Assembly: GCF_000026145.1 (NCBI RefSeq)
Contig: NC_009445.1
Span: 6,292,501-6,356,500 of the forward strand
Origin: Bradyrhizobium sp. ORS 278
Lineage (GTDB): Bacteria > Pseudomonadota > Alphaproteobacteria > Rhizobiales > Xanthobacteraceae
Direction of reading: 5' to 3'
DNA: 64,000 nt
The position numbers and the translations under genes were made by a program. Below, piece by piece: positions 26,708 to 36,582 of the stretch. The number at the start of each line of letters is the position of its first letter. Within the stretch, counting starts at the first letter, position 1. The notes below the pieces were generated by a model. It was not told the DNA's origin. It worked only from the letters and a program-made list of their open reading frames with translations, and ran no database searches.

Positions 26708-27691
26708 CTAGCGCGTGGCCACATCTTCGGCGATCGCCGCGACCGCGGCGGGCGCCGACACGATCTCCATGTGATTGACGCCGGCGACCAGCTTGACGTC
26801 GACTGCCGGCGCGACTGCATGCACGGCATCGGCATATTTGTCCGCAAGCATCAGCTCGTCGGCGGCGCCGGCGATCACGCTGACCGGATGCTTCGCCGCG
26901 ATGAGATCGGCCTTGTAGCCCGCGGTCGCGAAGTTGCGAAACAGCCGATAGCTGTAGGCCGGAACGACGTACTTCTCCGCGTTCGGCCGGATGGCGAAGG
27001 CCAAGGCGGGCAGCGCCTCGCAGCACGGCAGGCCGGCGCGGCTCAGCAGGCCAAGCGCGAGAATGCGCGGAATGTCGGGGCTCGCCCAGCCGCCGGAATT
27101 GTCGCGGTTGGTCGGCGCATCGTAGCCGAGATAGGGCGCGAGCAGCACGGTGCGGGCGAACAGGTCCTGGATCGGCGAACCGGCGACGCGCAGCGCGAAC
27201 CCGCCGCCGGCGGAATGCCCCAGCAGCACAATGGGCTGCGTCGGCACCGATCTGCGGACCTCGGCGACGAGGTCGGCGAGATCGTTCTCGAGCTGGCCGC
27301 GATAGCCGATGTCGCCGCGGGTACCGGAGCCGCCATGGCCGCGGATATCGGGCGCAAAGGTCTCGATCCCGCCTGCGGCCAGCCCATCGGCGAGAGCATG
27401 CACCGCGACGCTGGAGCCCGACGAGCCATGCACCAGGATGGCGATCTTGCCGGCCGGCGTCCCCCGCGCCGGATAGTGGCGATAGGCGAGCTCGGTGCCA
27501 TCCCGCGCGCTGAAGCGCTGCAGGGGCGGCATGGTGCTGCGGTCGACCTGACCGGCTGTCTCGGAGATCGATTTCAGCTCCGGCGGGTGCACCAGCGGGT
27601 TAGCAAGCATCGCGCCCAGGATCAGCGCCAAGACCCCCGCAAGACCGAGGCCCCAACCAACCAGCCGAAGCACCATTTTGACGCCCCTCAT
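26708..27691 (-). CDS. membrane-anchored alpha/beta hydrolase (lysophospholipase-like)
   Basis: 327 aa from ATG 27691 (GGAGAG six bases upstream; a GTG two codons earlier is the alternative). One N-terminal transmembrane segment at about residues 7-30 should place the domain in the periplasm. Serine nucleophile S160 in LLGHSAGGG, oxyanion-loop ILVHGSSGSS near 86-95, and a late histidine in AGVNHMEIV. Resembles monoacylglycerol lipase/lysophospholipase proteins. First gene of a three-gene operon with a membrane protein and a winged-helix regulator; substrate unknown. Confidence 0.82.
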   Translation of the reverse strand: MRGVKMVLRLVGWGLGLAGVLALILGAMLANPLVHPPELKSISETAGQVDRSTMPPLQRFSARDGTELAYRHYPARGTPAGKIAILVHGSSGSSVAVHALADGLAAGGIETFAPDIRGHGGSGTRGDIGYRGQLENDLADLVAEVRRSVPTQPIVLLGHSAGGGFALRVAGSPIQDLFARTVLLAPYLGYDAPTNRDNSGGWASPDIPRILALGLLSRAGLPCCEALPALAFAIRPNAEKYVVPAYSYRLFRNFATAGYKADLIAAKHPVSVIAGAADELMLADKYADAVHAVAPAVDVKLVAGVNHMEIVSAPAAVAAIAEDVATR

Positions 27692-27826
27692 GACCACTCT
27701 CTCCGGAGATCGTCGTTTATAGAGTACTCTGTATAACAGAGTTATCGAAAAGACAATCGCTTGATTGGCGGTGCCGGCCGAAAGTCCCTACCTTGGCGGC
27801 TGCTCCCAAACCCGAATCAGCCAGCG

Positions 27827-29443
27827 ATGCCGCCCGCGGAAGCCCTGCCCAACGCGCCCGAATTCACCGTCTCCGAGCTGTCCTCCGCGCTGAAACGCAC
27901 GGTCGAGGACCAGTTCGGGCACGTCCGCGTGCGCGGCGAGATCAGCGGCTTTCGCGGCCCGCATTCCTCGGGTCATTGCTATTTCGCGCTCAAGGACGAG
28001 AGCGCCAAGATCGAGGCGGTGATCTGGAAGGGCGTGCACGGCCGGATGCGCTTCAAGCCTCAGGAGGGGCTCGAGGTCATCGCGACCGGCAAGCTCACCA
28101 CCTATCCGAACTCCTCGAAGTACCAGATCGTGATCGAGGCGCTTGAGCCGGCCGGCATCGGCGCGCTGATGGCGCTGATGGAGGAGCGCAAGCGGAAGCT
28201 CGGCGCCGAGGGCCTGTTCGATCCCGCGCGCAAGCAGCTTCTGCCCTGGCTGCCCGAGGTGATCGGCGTCGTCACCTCGCCGACCGGCGCGGTTATCCGC
28301 GACATCCTGCACCGGCTGGAGGACCGCTTTCCCCGCCGGGTGCTGGTGTGGCCAGTGAAGGTGCAGGGCGACGGCTCGGCCGAGCAGGTCGCGGCCGCGA
28401 TCCGCGGCTTCAACGACCTGCCGGAGGATGGCCCGATCCCCCGTCCGGACGTGCTGATCGTCGCGCGCGGCGGCGGCTCGCTCGAGGATCTCTGGTCGTT
28501 CAACGAGGAGATCGTGGTCCGCGCGGCCGCGGAGAGCATGATCCCGCTGATCTCCGCCGTCGGCCACGAGACCGACGTCACGCTGATCGATTTCGCCGCC
28601 GATAAGCGCGCGCCGACGCCGACGGCCGCGGCCGAAATGGCAGTGCCTGTCCGCAGCGAGCTGATGCAGGAGGTCGCGAGCCTCGCCCGCCGCGTCAGCG
28701 TGTGCTGGCAGCGCGGCCAGGAGAGCCGCCGCAACGAGCTGCGCGCCGCCGCGCGCGCTTTGCCCGGCGCGAGCGACCTGCTGGCCATTCCGCGGCAGCG
28801 GCTTGATGCCGCGTCGTCCAGCCTGCCGCGCGCGCTCAAGACCAACACGCACGTGCATTTCCGCCAGTTCGCGGCCGCCAGCGCCAAGCTGACATTGCGC
28901 GTGCTGCATGGGCAGATCTCACAGGCCGATCATCGTCTCGTCGTGTCGTCAGAACGGCTGTCGCTGTCGGCGCGCGCGCTGCTGCACCGGCGCCGCGAGC
29001 GTTTCGAGGCGCTCGACGCCCGCTTCAAGGCGTCGCGCCAGGCCTATGCGCAGGCCAAGCGCCAGGCGATCGCGCGCGAGCGCGACCGCGCCGAGCGGCT
29101 GGCCGATCGCGCCAGCCGCGCGCTCGCGACCTCGATCCTGCGTCTGCGGGCGCGCACCGATCACGCGGGTCAGTTGCTGTCGGCGCTGTCCTATCGCAGC
29201 GTGCTGGCGCGCGGCTTCGCATTGGTGCGCGACGAGGCCGGCCATCCGCTGCATCAGGCGGCGGGCATCGAGTCGGGCGCGGCCTTGTCGATCGAGTTCG
29301 CCGACGGCAGGGTCGCGGCGACGGCGGGCGCGGGAAGTCCCCTCCCGACGTCAGCTCCTGCCGCGCCGAAGCCTGTGCGAGAAAGCAAACCCGCCGCAGC
29401 GAAGCGCACGCCCGATCCCGCGGATCAAGGCAGCCTGTTCTGA
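27827..29443 (+). CDS. xseA: exodeoxyribonuclease VII large subunit
   Basis: Catalytic subunit of ExoVII, degrading single-stranded DNA from both ends. 538 aa from ATG 27827. N-terminal OB-fold at residues 10-110 ([20 protein letters not shown]), catalytic domain with [17 protein letters not shown] and [20 protein letters not shown], then the long coiled-coil arm rich in Arg/Ala and a low-complexity tail. The small subunit gene xseB is not nearby. A TTG at 27761 is in frame but the ATG matches the usual start shortly before [12 protein letters not shown]. Confidence 0.95.
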   Translation: MPPAEALPNAPEFTVSELSSALKRTVEDQFGHVRVRGEISGFRGPHSSGHCYFALKDESAKIEAVIWKGVHGRMRFKPQEGLEVIATGKLTTYPNSSKYQIVIEALEPAGIGALMALMEERKRKLGAEGLFDPARKQLLPWLPEVIGVVTSPTGAVIRDILHRLEDRFPRRVLVWPVKVQGDGSAEQVAAAIRGFNDLPEDGPIPRPDVLIVARGGGSLEDLWSFNEEIVVRAAAESMIPLISAVGHETDVTLIDFAADKRAPTPTAAAEMAVPVRSELMQEVASLARRVSVCWQRGQESRRNELRAAARALPGASDLLAIPRQRLDAASSSLPRALKTNTHVHFRQFAAASAKLTLRVLHGQISQADHRLVVSSERLSLSARALLHRRRERFEALDARFKASRQAYAQAKRQAIARERDRAERLADRASRALATSILRLRARTDHAGQLLSALSYRSVLARGFALVRDEAGHPLHQAAGIESGAALSIEFADGRVAATAGAGSPLPTSAPAAPKPVRESKPAAAKRTPDPADQGSLF

Positions 29444-29450
29444 CGGCAGA

Positions 29451-30275
29451 TCAGCGCGCGAGCCAGTCGGCCACGAGCTTCTGCGCATCGGCGCGCGCTT
29501 CGGGATCGGAGCCGACATGGCCGCGCTCGGGCGCGGCGGCATCGGCGCCGGCCACCTGATGAACCGGCAGGTTGAGCCGGTCGAAATCATGATAGGCGCC
29601 GGGATAGACGACGATGCGCGTCAGCGCGCTGCGGCCGCGCGCGCCATCGATCATCTGCCGGCAGGCCGGCGGCGAGTAGACGTCATCGAGACCGCCGATC
29701 AGGATCAGCGTCGGGACGCGCGCGCTCCATCCGAGTCCCGAGGAGGCGCGACAGTCCGGATAGAAGGCGATTGCCGCACGAAAGTCCGGCGAAGCATGGT
29801 CGGGCAGTTGCGGACGCACGGCCCACAGCAGCGCGCTGGCGCCGCTGGCCCAGCCGACCAGGCTGATGCGATCCGGCATCGCCCAGGATTGCTGCGTCAG
29901 CCATTTTTGCGCGGCGACGATGTCTGCGACACGCTCGCGGCGGCCGCTGATGCGACGGTCCTTGACGCGGCATTGCGGGCCCAGGCCGCGCGAGCCGTAG
30001 CTGTCGGGAAACAGCACGGCCTTGCCGCCCTTGAGGAGGTCCAAAGCCCAGTCGCGGTAGCGCGGCTGGACCGGCTCGGAGCGACCACCGAGACCACCGC
30101 AGCCATGCAGCGCGATCACGGTCGGAAAAGGCCCCTTCTCTGCCGGCACATAGAGCTGAGCGTGCAGCACGTAGCTGCCGGCCGGAATCTCGACCGGCGT
30201 CGGCAACGGCTCCGTCGCGGCCGCCGGTGCCGTGGCGCAGAGCAGAAAGGCGACGACGGTGATGAGGAAGCGCAT
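29451..30275 (-). CDS. secreted dienelactone-hydrolase-family protein, nucleophile apparently missing
   Basis: 274 aa from ATG 30275 with a signal peptide (MRFLITVVAFLLCATAPAAA). The alpha/beta-hydrolase core is visible: VIALHGCGGLGG, a middle strand-turn SLVGWASGASALLW, LILIGGLDD, and a terminal GAYHDFDRLN with the expected His. At the nucleophile elbow (G-x-Ser/Cys-x-G) the frame reads G-W-A-S-G, placing Ala where Ser or Cys is expected. Either the neighbouring Ser serves or the protein is not a hydrolase. Convergent with xseA, 7 bp apart. Confidence 0.75.
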   Translation of the reverse strand: MRFLITVVAFLLCATAPAAATEPLPTPVEIPAGSYVLHAQLYVPAEKGPFPTVIALHGCGGLGGRSEPVQPRYRDWALDLLKGGKAVLFPDSYGSRGLGPQCRVKDRRISGRRERVADIVAAQKWLTQQSWAMPDRISLVGWASGASALLWAVRPQLPDHASPDFRAAIAFYPDCRASSGLGWSARVPTLILIGGLDDVYSPPACRQMIDGARGRSALTRIVVYPGAYHDFDRLNLPVHQVAGADAAAPERGHVGSDPEARADAQKLVADWLAR

Positions 30276-30460
30276 CAAACCAGCCGGAGGACACAAGCGG
30301 CGGAGACCCGAAATCCTAGCTAGCACGGTCCTTTGAGGCGCCGCATCACAAATCAGTGGGCTTGCGGAAGCGACAGTGCCTCCCATCTATGCTACTGAAA
30401 TCACCGGACATCACGGGGTGTGCGCCCGGCGGCGGCGCAAGTGAATTGGAGATCGCGGAC

Positions 30461-30688
30461 GTGCTCAACAAGTTCGGTCCCTCGGGCCAGGGGGAAGCGC
30501 AGGTGCAGTATCTGGATGGCGATTTCCGCGTGATCTCCCCGGGAAGCTACGTGCGTTGCGCGGTCACCGATGCGCGGATTCCGCTCGACGAGCTGAAATA
30601 TTGGAGCGTCGACCTCCAGGAAGCCTATGCGTTGCCGAGCGCCGTGCTGCAGCGGCACTACCCCGGCGCGCTCAAGGCGAACGGCTAG
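30461..30688 (+). CDS. DUF2093 family small protein
   Basis: 75 aa if started at GTG 30461, which has GGAGA eight bases upstream and gives the family-typical N-terminus VLNKFG; in-frame ATG 30389 is possible but extends into non-conserved sequence. The core YLDGDFRVISPGSYVRCAVT and IPLDELKYWSVDLQEAY matches DUF2093, found across Rhizobiales and of unknown role. Its stop TAG and the stop of the convergent lpxK share the palindrome CTAG at 30685-30688. Confidence 0.8.
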   Translation: MLNKFGPSGQGEAQVQYLDGDFRVISPGSYVRCAVTDARIPLDELKYWSVDLQEAYALPSAVLQRHYPGALKANG

Positions 30689-31692
30689 GACGCACGCGCC
30701 GCTGACAGCCGTCGCGCCACGAGGGAACGTACCGCCGTCTCATCATCGAACTGCAAGGTCACCGGAAACGCCATGGGCGCAAGCTCCGGATGATCCCATC
30801 CGCGGCCGCGCAGCCGGACGAGATCCTTCTCTGTGGTGACCAGAGCGAGCTGCTCACGCGTGGCTTGGTCCACGAGCGCCTTGATGTCACCGTCTGTGAA
30901 CGGATGATGATCGGGAAACGGCCGCTCGGCCCTGATCTCGAGCCCGCTGGCTCGCAAGCTCCTGAAGAAGCGTTGGGGATCGCCGATGCCTGCGAAGGCC
31001 AGGAGGGGCCGGCCGGCGAGCGACGCGACGACGCCCGCATCGGGCTGCAGCTGCGCCCTGAACACTGGCTTGCCCGCCGCGGCCACGCGTGAGGCGACGG
31101 CTTCGCCGGCCTCACCTCGTCCGATGATCATCAAGGCGTCGGTCCGCGCCAGTTGCGGTGGCAGCGGCGTGCGCAGCGGTCCGGCGGGAAACACCCGAGC
31201 ATTGCCGAGCCCGCGCCCGCCATCGACGACGATCAGCGCGAGATCCTTTGTGATCGACGGATTCTGAAATCCATCATCCATCAGAATGACGGATGCGCGA
31301 TGCGCCTTCGCGAGTCCGACACCGTCGGCGCGCGCGCGCGAGACCACCACCGGGACATGCGCGGCCATCATCAACGGCTCGTCGCCGACATCGGCTGCGC
31401 CATGAGCGGCTGGATCGACCAGGACGGGCCCTGGCAACCGGCCGCCATAACCGCGGCTCAGCACGACCGGCTGCTCACCCTGCCCGCGGAGCAACGCGGT
31501 CAACGCCAACACCGTCGGCGTCTTGCCGGCGCCGCCGACATGGTAGTTGCCGACGCAGATCACGGGCACGCCCGCCTTGATGCCAGGCTGCGCCATGCGG
31601 CGCGCAGCGACGGCGCCGTACAGCATCGACAGCGGAGACAACAGATGCGATTGCCAGGAGGGGGGCCGATGCCAGAAGGCCGGCTCACGCAT
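30685..31692 (-). CDS. lpxK: tetraacyldisaccharide 4'-kinase
   Basis: Phosphorylates the 4' position of the lipid A disaccharide at the inner membrane. 335 aa. Hydrophobic N-terminal helix (SHLLSPLSMLYGAVAARRM) and the LpxK P-loop VGGAGKTPT at residues 52-60, followed by SRGYGG and LMDDGFQNP, both conserved. The start overlaps the waaA stop by 8 bp. Last gene of the LPS operon. Confidence 0.95.
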   Translation of the reverse strand: MREPAFWHRPPSWQSHLLSPLSMLYGAVAARRMAQPGIKAGVPVICVGNYHVGGAGKTPTVLALTALLRGQGEQPVVLSRGYGGRLPGPVLVDPAAHGAADVGDEPLMMAAHVPVVVSRARADGVGLAKAHRASVILMDDGFQNPSITKDLALIVVDGGRGLGNARVFPAGPLRTPLPPQLARTDALMIIGRGEAGEAVASRVAAAGKPVFRAQLQPDAGVVASLAGRPLLAFAGIGDPQRFFRSLRASGLEIRAERPFPDHHPFTDGDIKALVDQATREQLALVTTEKDLVRLRGRGWDHPELAPMAFPVTLQFDDETAVRSLVARRLSAARAS

Positions 31693-32992
31693 CGCCGGCG
31701 GCCCCCATCTCGAGCCTGACCTGCAAAAGATAAGGCTCGAGCGCGGCCATCGTCCGCTCCAGCGCGCCGCCGAGCTGGTCGACGACGCGCGAGCCCGCCG
31801 CCACTATCGTGGCGCAGGCCTCGGGCGCGGCAAGCAGTTGCCGGAGTTGCCGCACCAGCGCCTCCCGGTCATGGGCGAGACGCGCGCCGGCCGCCTTGTC
31901 GAGCGCTTCGTAGACATCGGTGAAGTTGAAGACATGCGGCCCATGCACGACCGCGGCGCCGAGCTTCACCGCCTCGATCGGATTCTGGCCGCCATGCTCG
32001 ACCAGCGAGCCACCCATGAACACGATCGGCGCCAGCCGGTAGAACAGGCCGAGCTCGCCCATCGTGTCAGCGACGTAGATGTCGGTGCCGGCGAGCGGCT
32101 GCTCCTCACGCGAGCGTAGCGCGCCGTGCAGTCCCGCGCCGGCGATGAGCTCGGCAACCGCCGGACCGCGATGCGGATGCCGCGGCACAATCACCGTGAG
32201 CAGAGACGGGTGAGTCGCCGCCAACGCCTTGTGGGCGCCAATCAGGATCTCCTCCTCGCCGGGATGCGTCGAGGCGGCGACCACTACCGGACGGCCGCGC
32301 GTCATCGCGGTGAGCCGGTCGAGCTTCGCCGCATCGGCCGGCGGCGCCGGCACGTCGAGCTTGAGATTGCCTGTCGTGATGACGTTGCGCGCCCCGAGTG
32401 CGGAGAACCGCTCGGCATCGGCTTCCGACTGCGTCAGGCAGAGATCGAAGCGTCCGAGCAGTGCGGAGATCGTACCAGCCATGCGGCGCCAGCGCGGGAA
32501 CGAGCGCTGCGACATGCGGCCGTTGATCACGACCATCGGCACCCGCCGCGACGCGCCGGCCAGGATCAGGTTCGGCCACAGATCGGATTCGATGAACAGG
32601 CCGAGCGATGGCCGCCAATGGTCGATGAAGCGCTCGACGAAACGCGGCGTGTCGTAGGGGACGTATTGGTGGATGACGTCGGGCGGGAAACGCTTGGCGA
32701 CGATCGCAGCGGACGTCACGGTGCCCGAGGTGATCAGGATACGGATGTTCAGCTCTCGCAGCCGCTCGATCAGCGCCGCGGCCGCCAGGACTTCGCCGAC
32801 GCTAGCACCGTGAATCCAGACCAGAGGTCCCTGTGGGCGGGTGTCGTGGCTGAGGCCGCGCCGCTCGTCGCTGCGCTCCGGGTCCTCCTTGCCGCGCTTG
32901 AGCCGCTGCCTGATCAGCGCCGGAGCAAGCGGCACCGCCGCCGAGGACAACCCGCGGTAGACACGCAGGGCCATCGGCAGCGGGCTAGCCAC
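31685..32992 (-). CDS. waaA: 3-deoxy-D-manno-octulosonic acid (Kdo) transferase
   Basis: Transfers Kdo from CMP-Kdo to lipid A precursor (GT-B fold, family GT30) at the cytoplasmic face of the inner membrane. 435 aa from GTG 32992, chosen because GGGAG lies six bases upstream; ATG 32974 (MALRVYRGL) is the alternative. Typical segments: WIHGASVGEVLAAAALIERL, FIESDLWPNLILAGASRRVP, NGRMSQRSFPRW, GGSLVEHGGQNPIE. Overlaps the upstream acyltransferase gene and the downstream lpxK by 8 bp each, so tightly coupled. Confidence 0.95.
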   Translation of the reverse strand: MASPLPMALRVYRGLSSAAVPLAPALIRQRLKRGKEDPERSDERRGLSHDTRPQGPLVWIHGASVGEVLAAAALIERLRELNIRILITSGTVTSAAIVAKRFPPDVIHQYVPYDTPRFVERFIDHWRPSLGLFIESDLWPNLILAGASRRVPMVVINGRMSQRSFPRWRRMAGTISALLGRFDLCLTQSEADAERFSALGARNVITTGNLKLDVPAPPADAAKLDRLTAMTRGRPVVVAASTHPGEEEILIGAHKALAATHPSLLTVIVPRHPHRGPAVAELIAGAGLHGALRSREEQPLAGTDIYVADTMGELGLFYRLAPIVFMGGSLVEHGGQNPIEAVKLGAAVVHGPHVFNFTDVYEALDKAAGARLAHDREALVRQLRQLLAAPEACATIVAAGSRVVDQLGGALERTMAALEPYLLQVRLEMGAAGDA

Positions 32993-33755
32993 TGGACGCT
33001 CCCGAAGATTCCGCTCTTGAAGAGTCCGCGCCCGAATTCACCGGCGGCGGGCAGGCCTCGGGGCGGCCTACGATCTCATAGGCGCGGCGCATGCATTCAT
33101 TGAGCGTCGCCTCGAGATCGAGGCGCGCCTGCTCCATGGTGGCGGCATCGGCATCGCGCGGCACGCTGATTTCCTTGATTCCCACCAATGCGCCGCGGCC
33201 GAATGGCAAATTGATGGTGGTGCTGTCCCAATTCTTCAGGCGGACGAAGCGGCTCGTGACCATTGCGAAGGGCATGATCGGACGTCCTGATTCACGCGCG
33301 AGCATGATGATGCCGAGACCCGCGATCCGCGCACGCTTCGGCACATCGGCAGTCGATGCGACGTTATAGTTGTCTTCGAGCGCTTGCACCATCTCCCTGA
33401 ACGCCCCGACCCCGCCTTTCCGGTGGAAGGAGCCGCCGTGATCGCCGGAGCCTCGGATGGTTCCGATGCCGAGCCGCTCCGCAGCGATCGCGTTGAACTC
33501 GCCGTCGCGATGCTTGGAGATCAGCACCTTGGCGCGATAGCTCGGCTTGTTCCTGATGAACGGCGTCAGCAGATGCTGGCCGTGCCAGAACGCGAAGATC
33601 GCCGGCATCTGCGGCTCGACGATCTCGTAGACGTCGGGCGGCTCGAAGGTGAAGCGGTTGGTGAGCCACACCAGACGCAGATACTCGGCCGCGAGGAACC
33701 CGACGGCGCGCTGGAACCAGCCGCTGCGCAGCGTATTGCGGATCAGATGTTTCAA
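32985..33755 (-). CDS. DUF374 lysophospholipid acyltransferase-family protein
   Basis: 256 aa, probably started at TTG 33755 (no ATG or GTG fits). The sequence FAFWHGQHLLTP, ISKHRDGEFNAIAAERLG, RGSGDHGG and STADVPKRARIAGLGIIMLA is the DUF374 type of LPLAT-like acyltransferases, fixed next to waaA and lpxK in rhizobia. Inner-membrane associated; likely acts on a lipid A or Kdo-lipid intermediate, but this is inferred from neighbours. The C-terminal 25 residues are Ser/Ala-rich and unlikely to be structured. Confidence 0.85.
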   Translation of the reverse strand: MKHLIRNTLRSGWFQRAVGFLAAEYLRLVWLTNRFTFEPPDVYEIVEPQMPAIFAFWHGQHLLTPFIRNKPSYRAKVLISKHRDGEFNAIAAERLGIGTIRGSGDHGGSFHRKGGVGAFREMVQALEDNYNVASTADVPKRARIAGLGIIMLARESGRPIMPFAMVTSRFVRLKNWDSTTINLPFGRGALVGIKEISVPRDADAATMEQARLDLEATLNECMRRAYEIVGRPEACPPPVNSGADSSRAESSGASSG

Positions 33756-33772
33756 CGTGTGAGCTTTGCGGC

Positions 33773-34012
33773 TTACTTCGCGTCCTGGCCGGGATCGAGC
33801 AGCCGGTGTAGGTGAACGATGAAATAGCGCATGTGGGCGTTGTCGACCGTCATCTGCGCCTTTGCGCGCCAGGCGGCGTGGGCCGCCGCATAGTTCGGAT
33901 ACACGCCAACGATGTCGACCTTGTCGAGATCCTTGAACTCGTTCTTGTCGAGGTTGACGAGCTCGCCGCCGATCACGAGGTGAAGGAGCTGCTGCGAGGC
34001 GCTATCTGTCAT
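33773..34012 (-). CDS. DUF4170 family protein
   Basis: 79 aa, soluble, no signal peptide. LHLVIGGELVNLDKNEFKDL, VGVYPNYAAAHAAWRAKAQM and YFIVHLHRLLDP match DUF4170, a small family conserved in this LPS gene cluster across Rhizobiales; role unknown. 17 bp upstream of the DUF374 gene and 87 bp downstream of the IMPase gene, same strand. Confidence 0.85.
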   Translation of the reverse strand: MTDSASQQLLHLVIGGELVNLDKNEFKDLDKVDIVGVYPNYAAAHAAWRAKAQMTVDNAHMRYFIVHLHRLLDPGQDAK

Positions 34013-34099
34013 CGGGTCCGTTCCTAATCAACGCCTTGCGGGCGAGCTCGAAGGGGCAGTCCGGGCGAGTGAAGTCCGGAGAGTGCGGCCGGGGAGCGT

Positions 34100-34918
34100 T
34101 CAGACCGGCGGTAATCTGCGATACCGCGCGACGATATCAGCATGTCGGTCGCGGCCCGCTGCCACCAGCACCCCGTGCACCACTTCCGGACGATTATAGT
34201 GGATCGTCTCGCCGGACAACGCGGTCATTTTACCACCCGCTTCCTGCACGATCAGATGAGCCGCCGCAAGATCCCAATCGCGGCTTTGTCCGCCTGCAAA
34301 AGCGGCATCGAGCGCGCCGTGCGCGACACGGCACAGCCGCAGCGCCAGCGAGCCGATTCGCGGATGCAGCTCGATCGGCTGCGAAGCATGCGCGAGTCGT
34401 TCAACCAGCGGTTTGGGACCGGCTATGCGCGCGAAGTCGAGCGCAGTCCCCTCGCCGGCGTGGACCGGCTGATCGTTGAGCAGCGTGCCCTGTCCCCGCG
34501 CGGCAAAGAAGAACTCGCTGGTGACCGGGGCATAGACCGCGGCCAGGATCGGCGCATTGTCCTCGACCAGCGCGACGCTGACGCACCAGTCGCTGCGGCT
34601 GCCGAGATAGGAGCGCGTGCCGTCGATCGGATCGACGATCCAGGCGCGCCGCCGGCCGAGCCGGGCCGGATCATCGGCGCTCTCCTCGGACAGCCAGCCA
34701 TACTCCGGTGTTGCCGATCGCAGCCTGTTCTCGAGCAGTGCATTGACCGCCATGTCGGCTTCCGACACCGGCGAGGATGCGCCCTTGGTCCATTTGCGCA
34801 GTTCGGTGCCGAACATCGCGTGCGCCAGTTCGCCGGCCTCGCGCACCGCCTCCTTCAGCAGCCCGGCATCAGCCGCCAAGCCGGTCTCACTGGATGTCTC
34901 GATCTCACCGTCCGCCAA
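34100..34918 (-). CDS. inositol monophosphatase-family protein (CysQ-like 3'(2'),5'-bisphosphate nucleotidase)
   Basis: Mg-dependent phosphatase of the IMPase/FBPase superfamily, 272 aa. Metal ligands: E78-E79 (LSEES), D96 and D99 (WIVDPIDGTRSY), D214/D216 (SRDWDLAAAH). It could act on inositol phosphate, 3'-phosphoadenosine phosphate or a sugar phosphate; the LPS context does not decide. Start is TTG 34918 with AGGG eight bases upstream, overlapping the pmbA stop by 14 bp. Confidence 0.88.
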   Translation of the reverse strand: MADGEIETSSETGLAADAGLLKEAVREAGELAHAMFGTELRKWTKGASSPVSEADMAVNALLENRLRSATPEYGWLSEESADDPARLGRRRAWIVDPIDGTRSYLGSRSDWCVSVALVEDNAPILAAVYAPVTSEFFFAARGQGTLLNDQPVHAGEGTALDFARIAGPKPLVERLAHASQPIELHPRIGSLALRLCRVAHGALDAAFAGGQSRDWDLAAAHLIVQEAGGKMTALSGETIHYNRPEVVHGVLVAAGRDRHADIVARYRRLPPV

Positions 34919-36299
34919 GCGTCAACCCTTCGATGCGCACCGTCGGCGCATTGACGCCATAGCGGAATTCCAGATTGCTGGCGGGGGTCATCGACTTGAA
35001 GATCTCGAACAGATGGCCTGCGATCGTCACCTCGCTCACGGCGTAGCCGATCTCGCCATTCTCAATCCAGAAGCCCGAGGCGCCGCGGCTGTAATCACCG
35101 GTGACGCCGTTGACGCCCGAACCGATCAGGTCGGTGACATAGAAGCCCTGCTTGATGTCGGAGATCAGCTCCTTCGGCGTCACGACGCCGGCCTCGAGAT
35201 GCAGATTGAACGGGCCCGGCGACGGCGAGGACGAGACGCCGCGATGGGCGTGGCCGGTGGTGACGAGGCCAAGCTCGCGTGCCGTCGCGGAGTCCAACAG
35301 CCAGGTGGTGAGCACGCCGTCATCGACCAGCGCCGTCTTCTTCACCTTGACGCCCTCGGCATCGAACGGCTGCGAGCGCAGGCCCCGCGGACGCAACGGA
35401 TCGTCGATGATGCGGATGCCCTTGGCGAACAATTGCGCGCCGAGCTTGTCCTTCAGGAAGCTGGTCTTGCGCGCGATCGAGGCGCCGTTGATAGCGCCGA
35501 CGAGATGGCCGACCAGCGAGCCCGACACACGGGGATCGAACACGACCGGGACCTGGCAGGTTGCGACCTTGCGGGGGTTGGCGCGCGCCACCGCGCGCTC
35601 GCCGGCGCTGCGTCCGACGGCGGCCGGCGCGAGCAGGTCGGCGCCATGCGGCGCGGCCGTGTAGTCGTAGTCGCGCTCCATGCCGGTGCCTTCGCCGGAA
35701 ATCGCGGTCGTCGAGATGCTCTGGCTCGAGCGCAGATAGGCGCCGTGAAAGCCGCTGCTCGTCACGAGCACCATGCCGCCGATACCGGCCGAGGCCGACG
35801 CGCCGCCGGACTTGGTGACGCCCTTCACGGCGAGGGCGGCGGCCTCCGCCTCCTGGGCGCGCCGCTCCAGCTCGGTCGTCCCAGGGATGTTCGCGTCGAG
35901 CAGATCGAGCTCGGGAATGTCGCGCGCCAGAAGCTCGGGATCGGCGAGGCCGACATATTTGTCGTCGGGCGCCACGCGCGCCATGGCCACGGCGCGCTCG
36001 GCGAGCCGCGCCACGCCATCGCCGCTGACATCGTTGGTCGACACCACCGCCTGCCGCTTGCCGACCAGCACGCGCAAGCCGACATCGTCGCCTTCGGAGC
36101 GTTCCGATTCCTCGACGCGCCCGTCACGCACCTCCACGCCCTGCGAGATGCCGCGCACGGCGATCGCATCGGCGGCATCGGCGCCGGCCTTCTTCGCGGC
36201 CTCGACCAGCCGCTCGGCAAGCGTTCTCAGGGCGGACTGATCGAGCAGATCTGAATGGGCGGAGGTCGATGATGCAGCAGCTGTTGGGGAGGAGGTCAC
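34905..36299 (-). CDS. pmbA: TldE/PmbA-family protein
   Basis: Non-catalytic partner of the TldD zinc protease, which degrades or matures peptides in the cytoplasm. 464 aa from GTG 36299 (GTG 36305 equally possible; the frame up to 36461 is not family-like). Typical PmbA segments: GISQGVEVRDGRVEESERSE, VVFDPRVSGSLVGHLVGAIN, HRGVSSSPSPGPFNL, GVTGDYSRGASGFWIENGEI. No HExxxH motif, as expected for TldE. tldD is not in the window. First gene of the operon ending in lpxK. Confidence 0.9.
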   Translation of the reverse strand: MTSSPTAAASSTSAHSDLLDQSALRTLAERLVEAAKKAGADAADAIAVRGISQGVEVRDGRVEESERSEGDDVGLRVLVGKRQAVVSTNDVSGDGVARLAERAVAMARVAPDDKYVGLADPELLARDIPELDLLDANIPGTTELERRAQEAEAAALAVKGVTKSGGASASAGIGGMVLVTSSGFHGAYLRSSQSISTTAISGEGTGMERDYDYTAAPHGADLLAPAAVGRSAGERAVARANPRKVATCQVPVVFDPRVSGSLVGHLVGAINGASIARKTSFLKDKLGAQLFAKGIRIIDDPLRPRGLRSQPFDAEGVKVKKTALVDDGVLTTWLLDSATARELGLVTTGHAHRGVSSSPSPGPFNLHLEAGVVTPKELISDIKQGFYVTDLIGSGVNGVTGDYSRGASGFWIENGEIGYAVSEVTIAGHLFEIFKSMTPASNLEFRYGVNAPTVRIEGLTLGGR

Positions 36300-36582
36300 G
36301 AACACGATCCGATCGATGTCAGGTGGCGGCGAAGACGGCTCAATCCAGACGAAATGTGGCCTGATCACGCCGACTTCAAGCAGCAGGTCAAGCACCACAT
36401 CGGATTGTCGGCAAATCGGCAACGTCTCGTCAATCATGCTGGGCAAGCGCTTGTCAATCATGACGGTAAGAGGATCAGGCGTGAGGACTGATTAACCAGG
36501 CTTCTTAAGCGGATACGGGCCGCTCGCGTGGCAAGGTCTCACGCATCGACCGGGAACATAATCCCGGCGGGGAGACCGAGCC

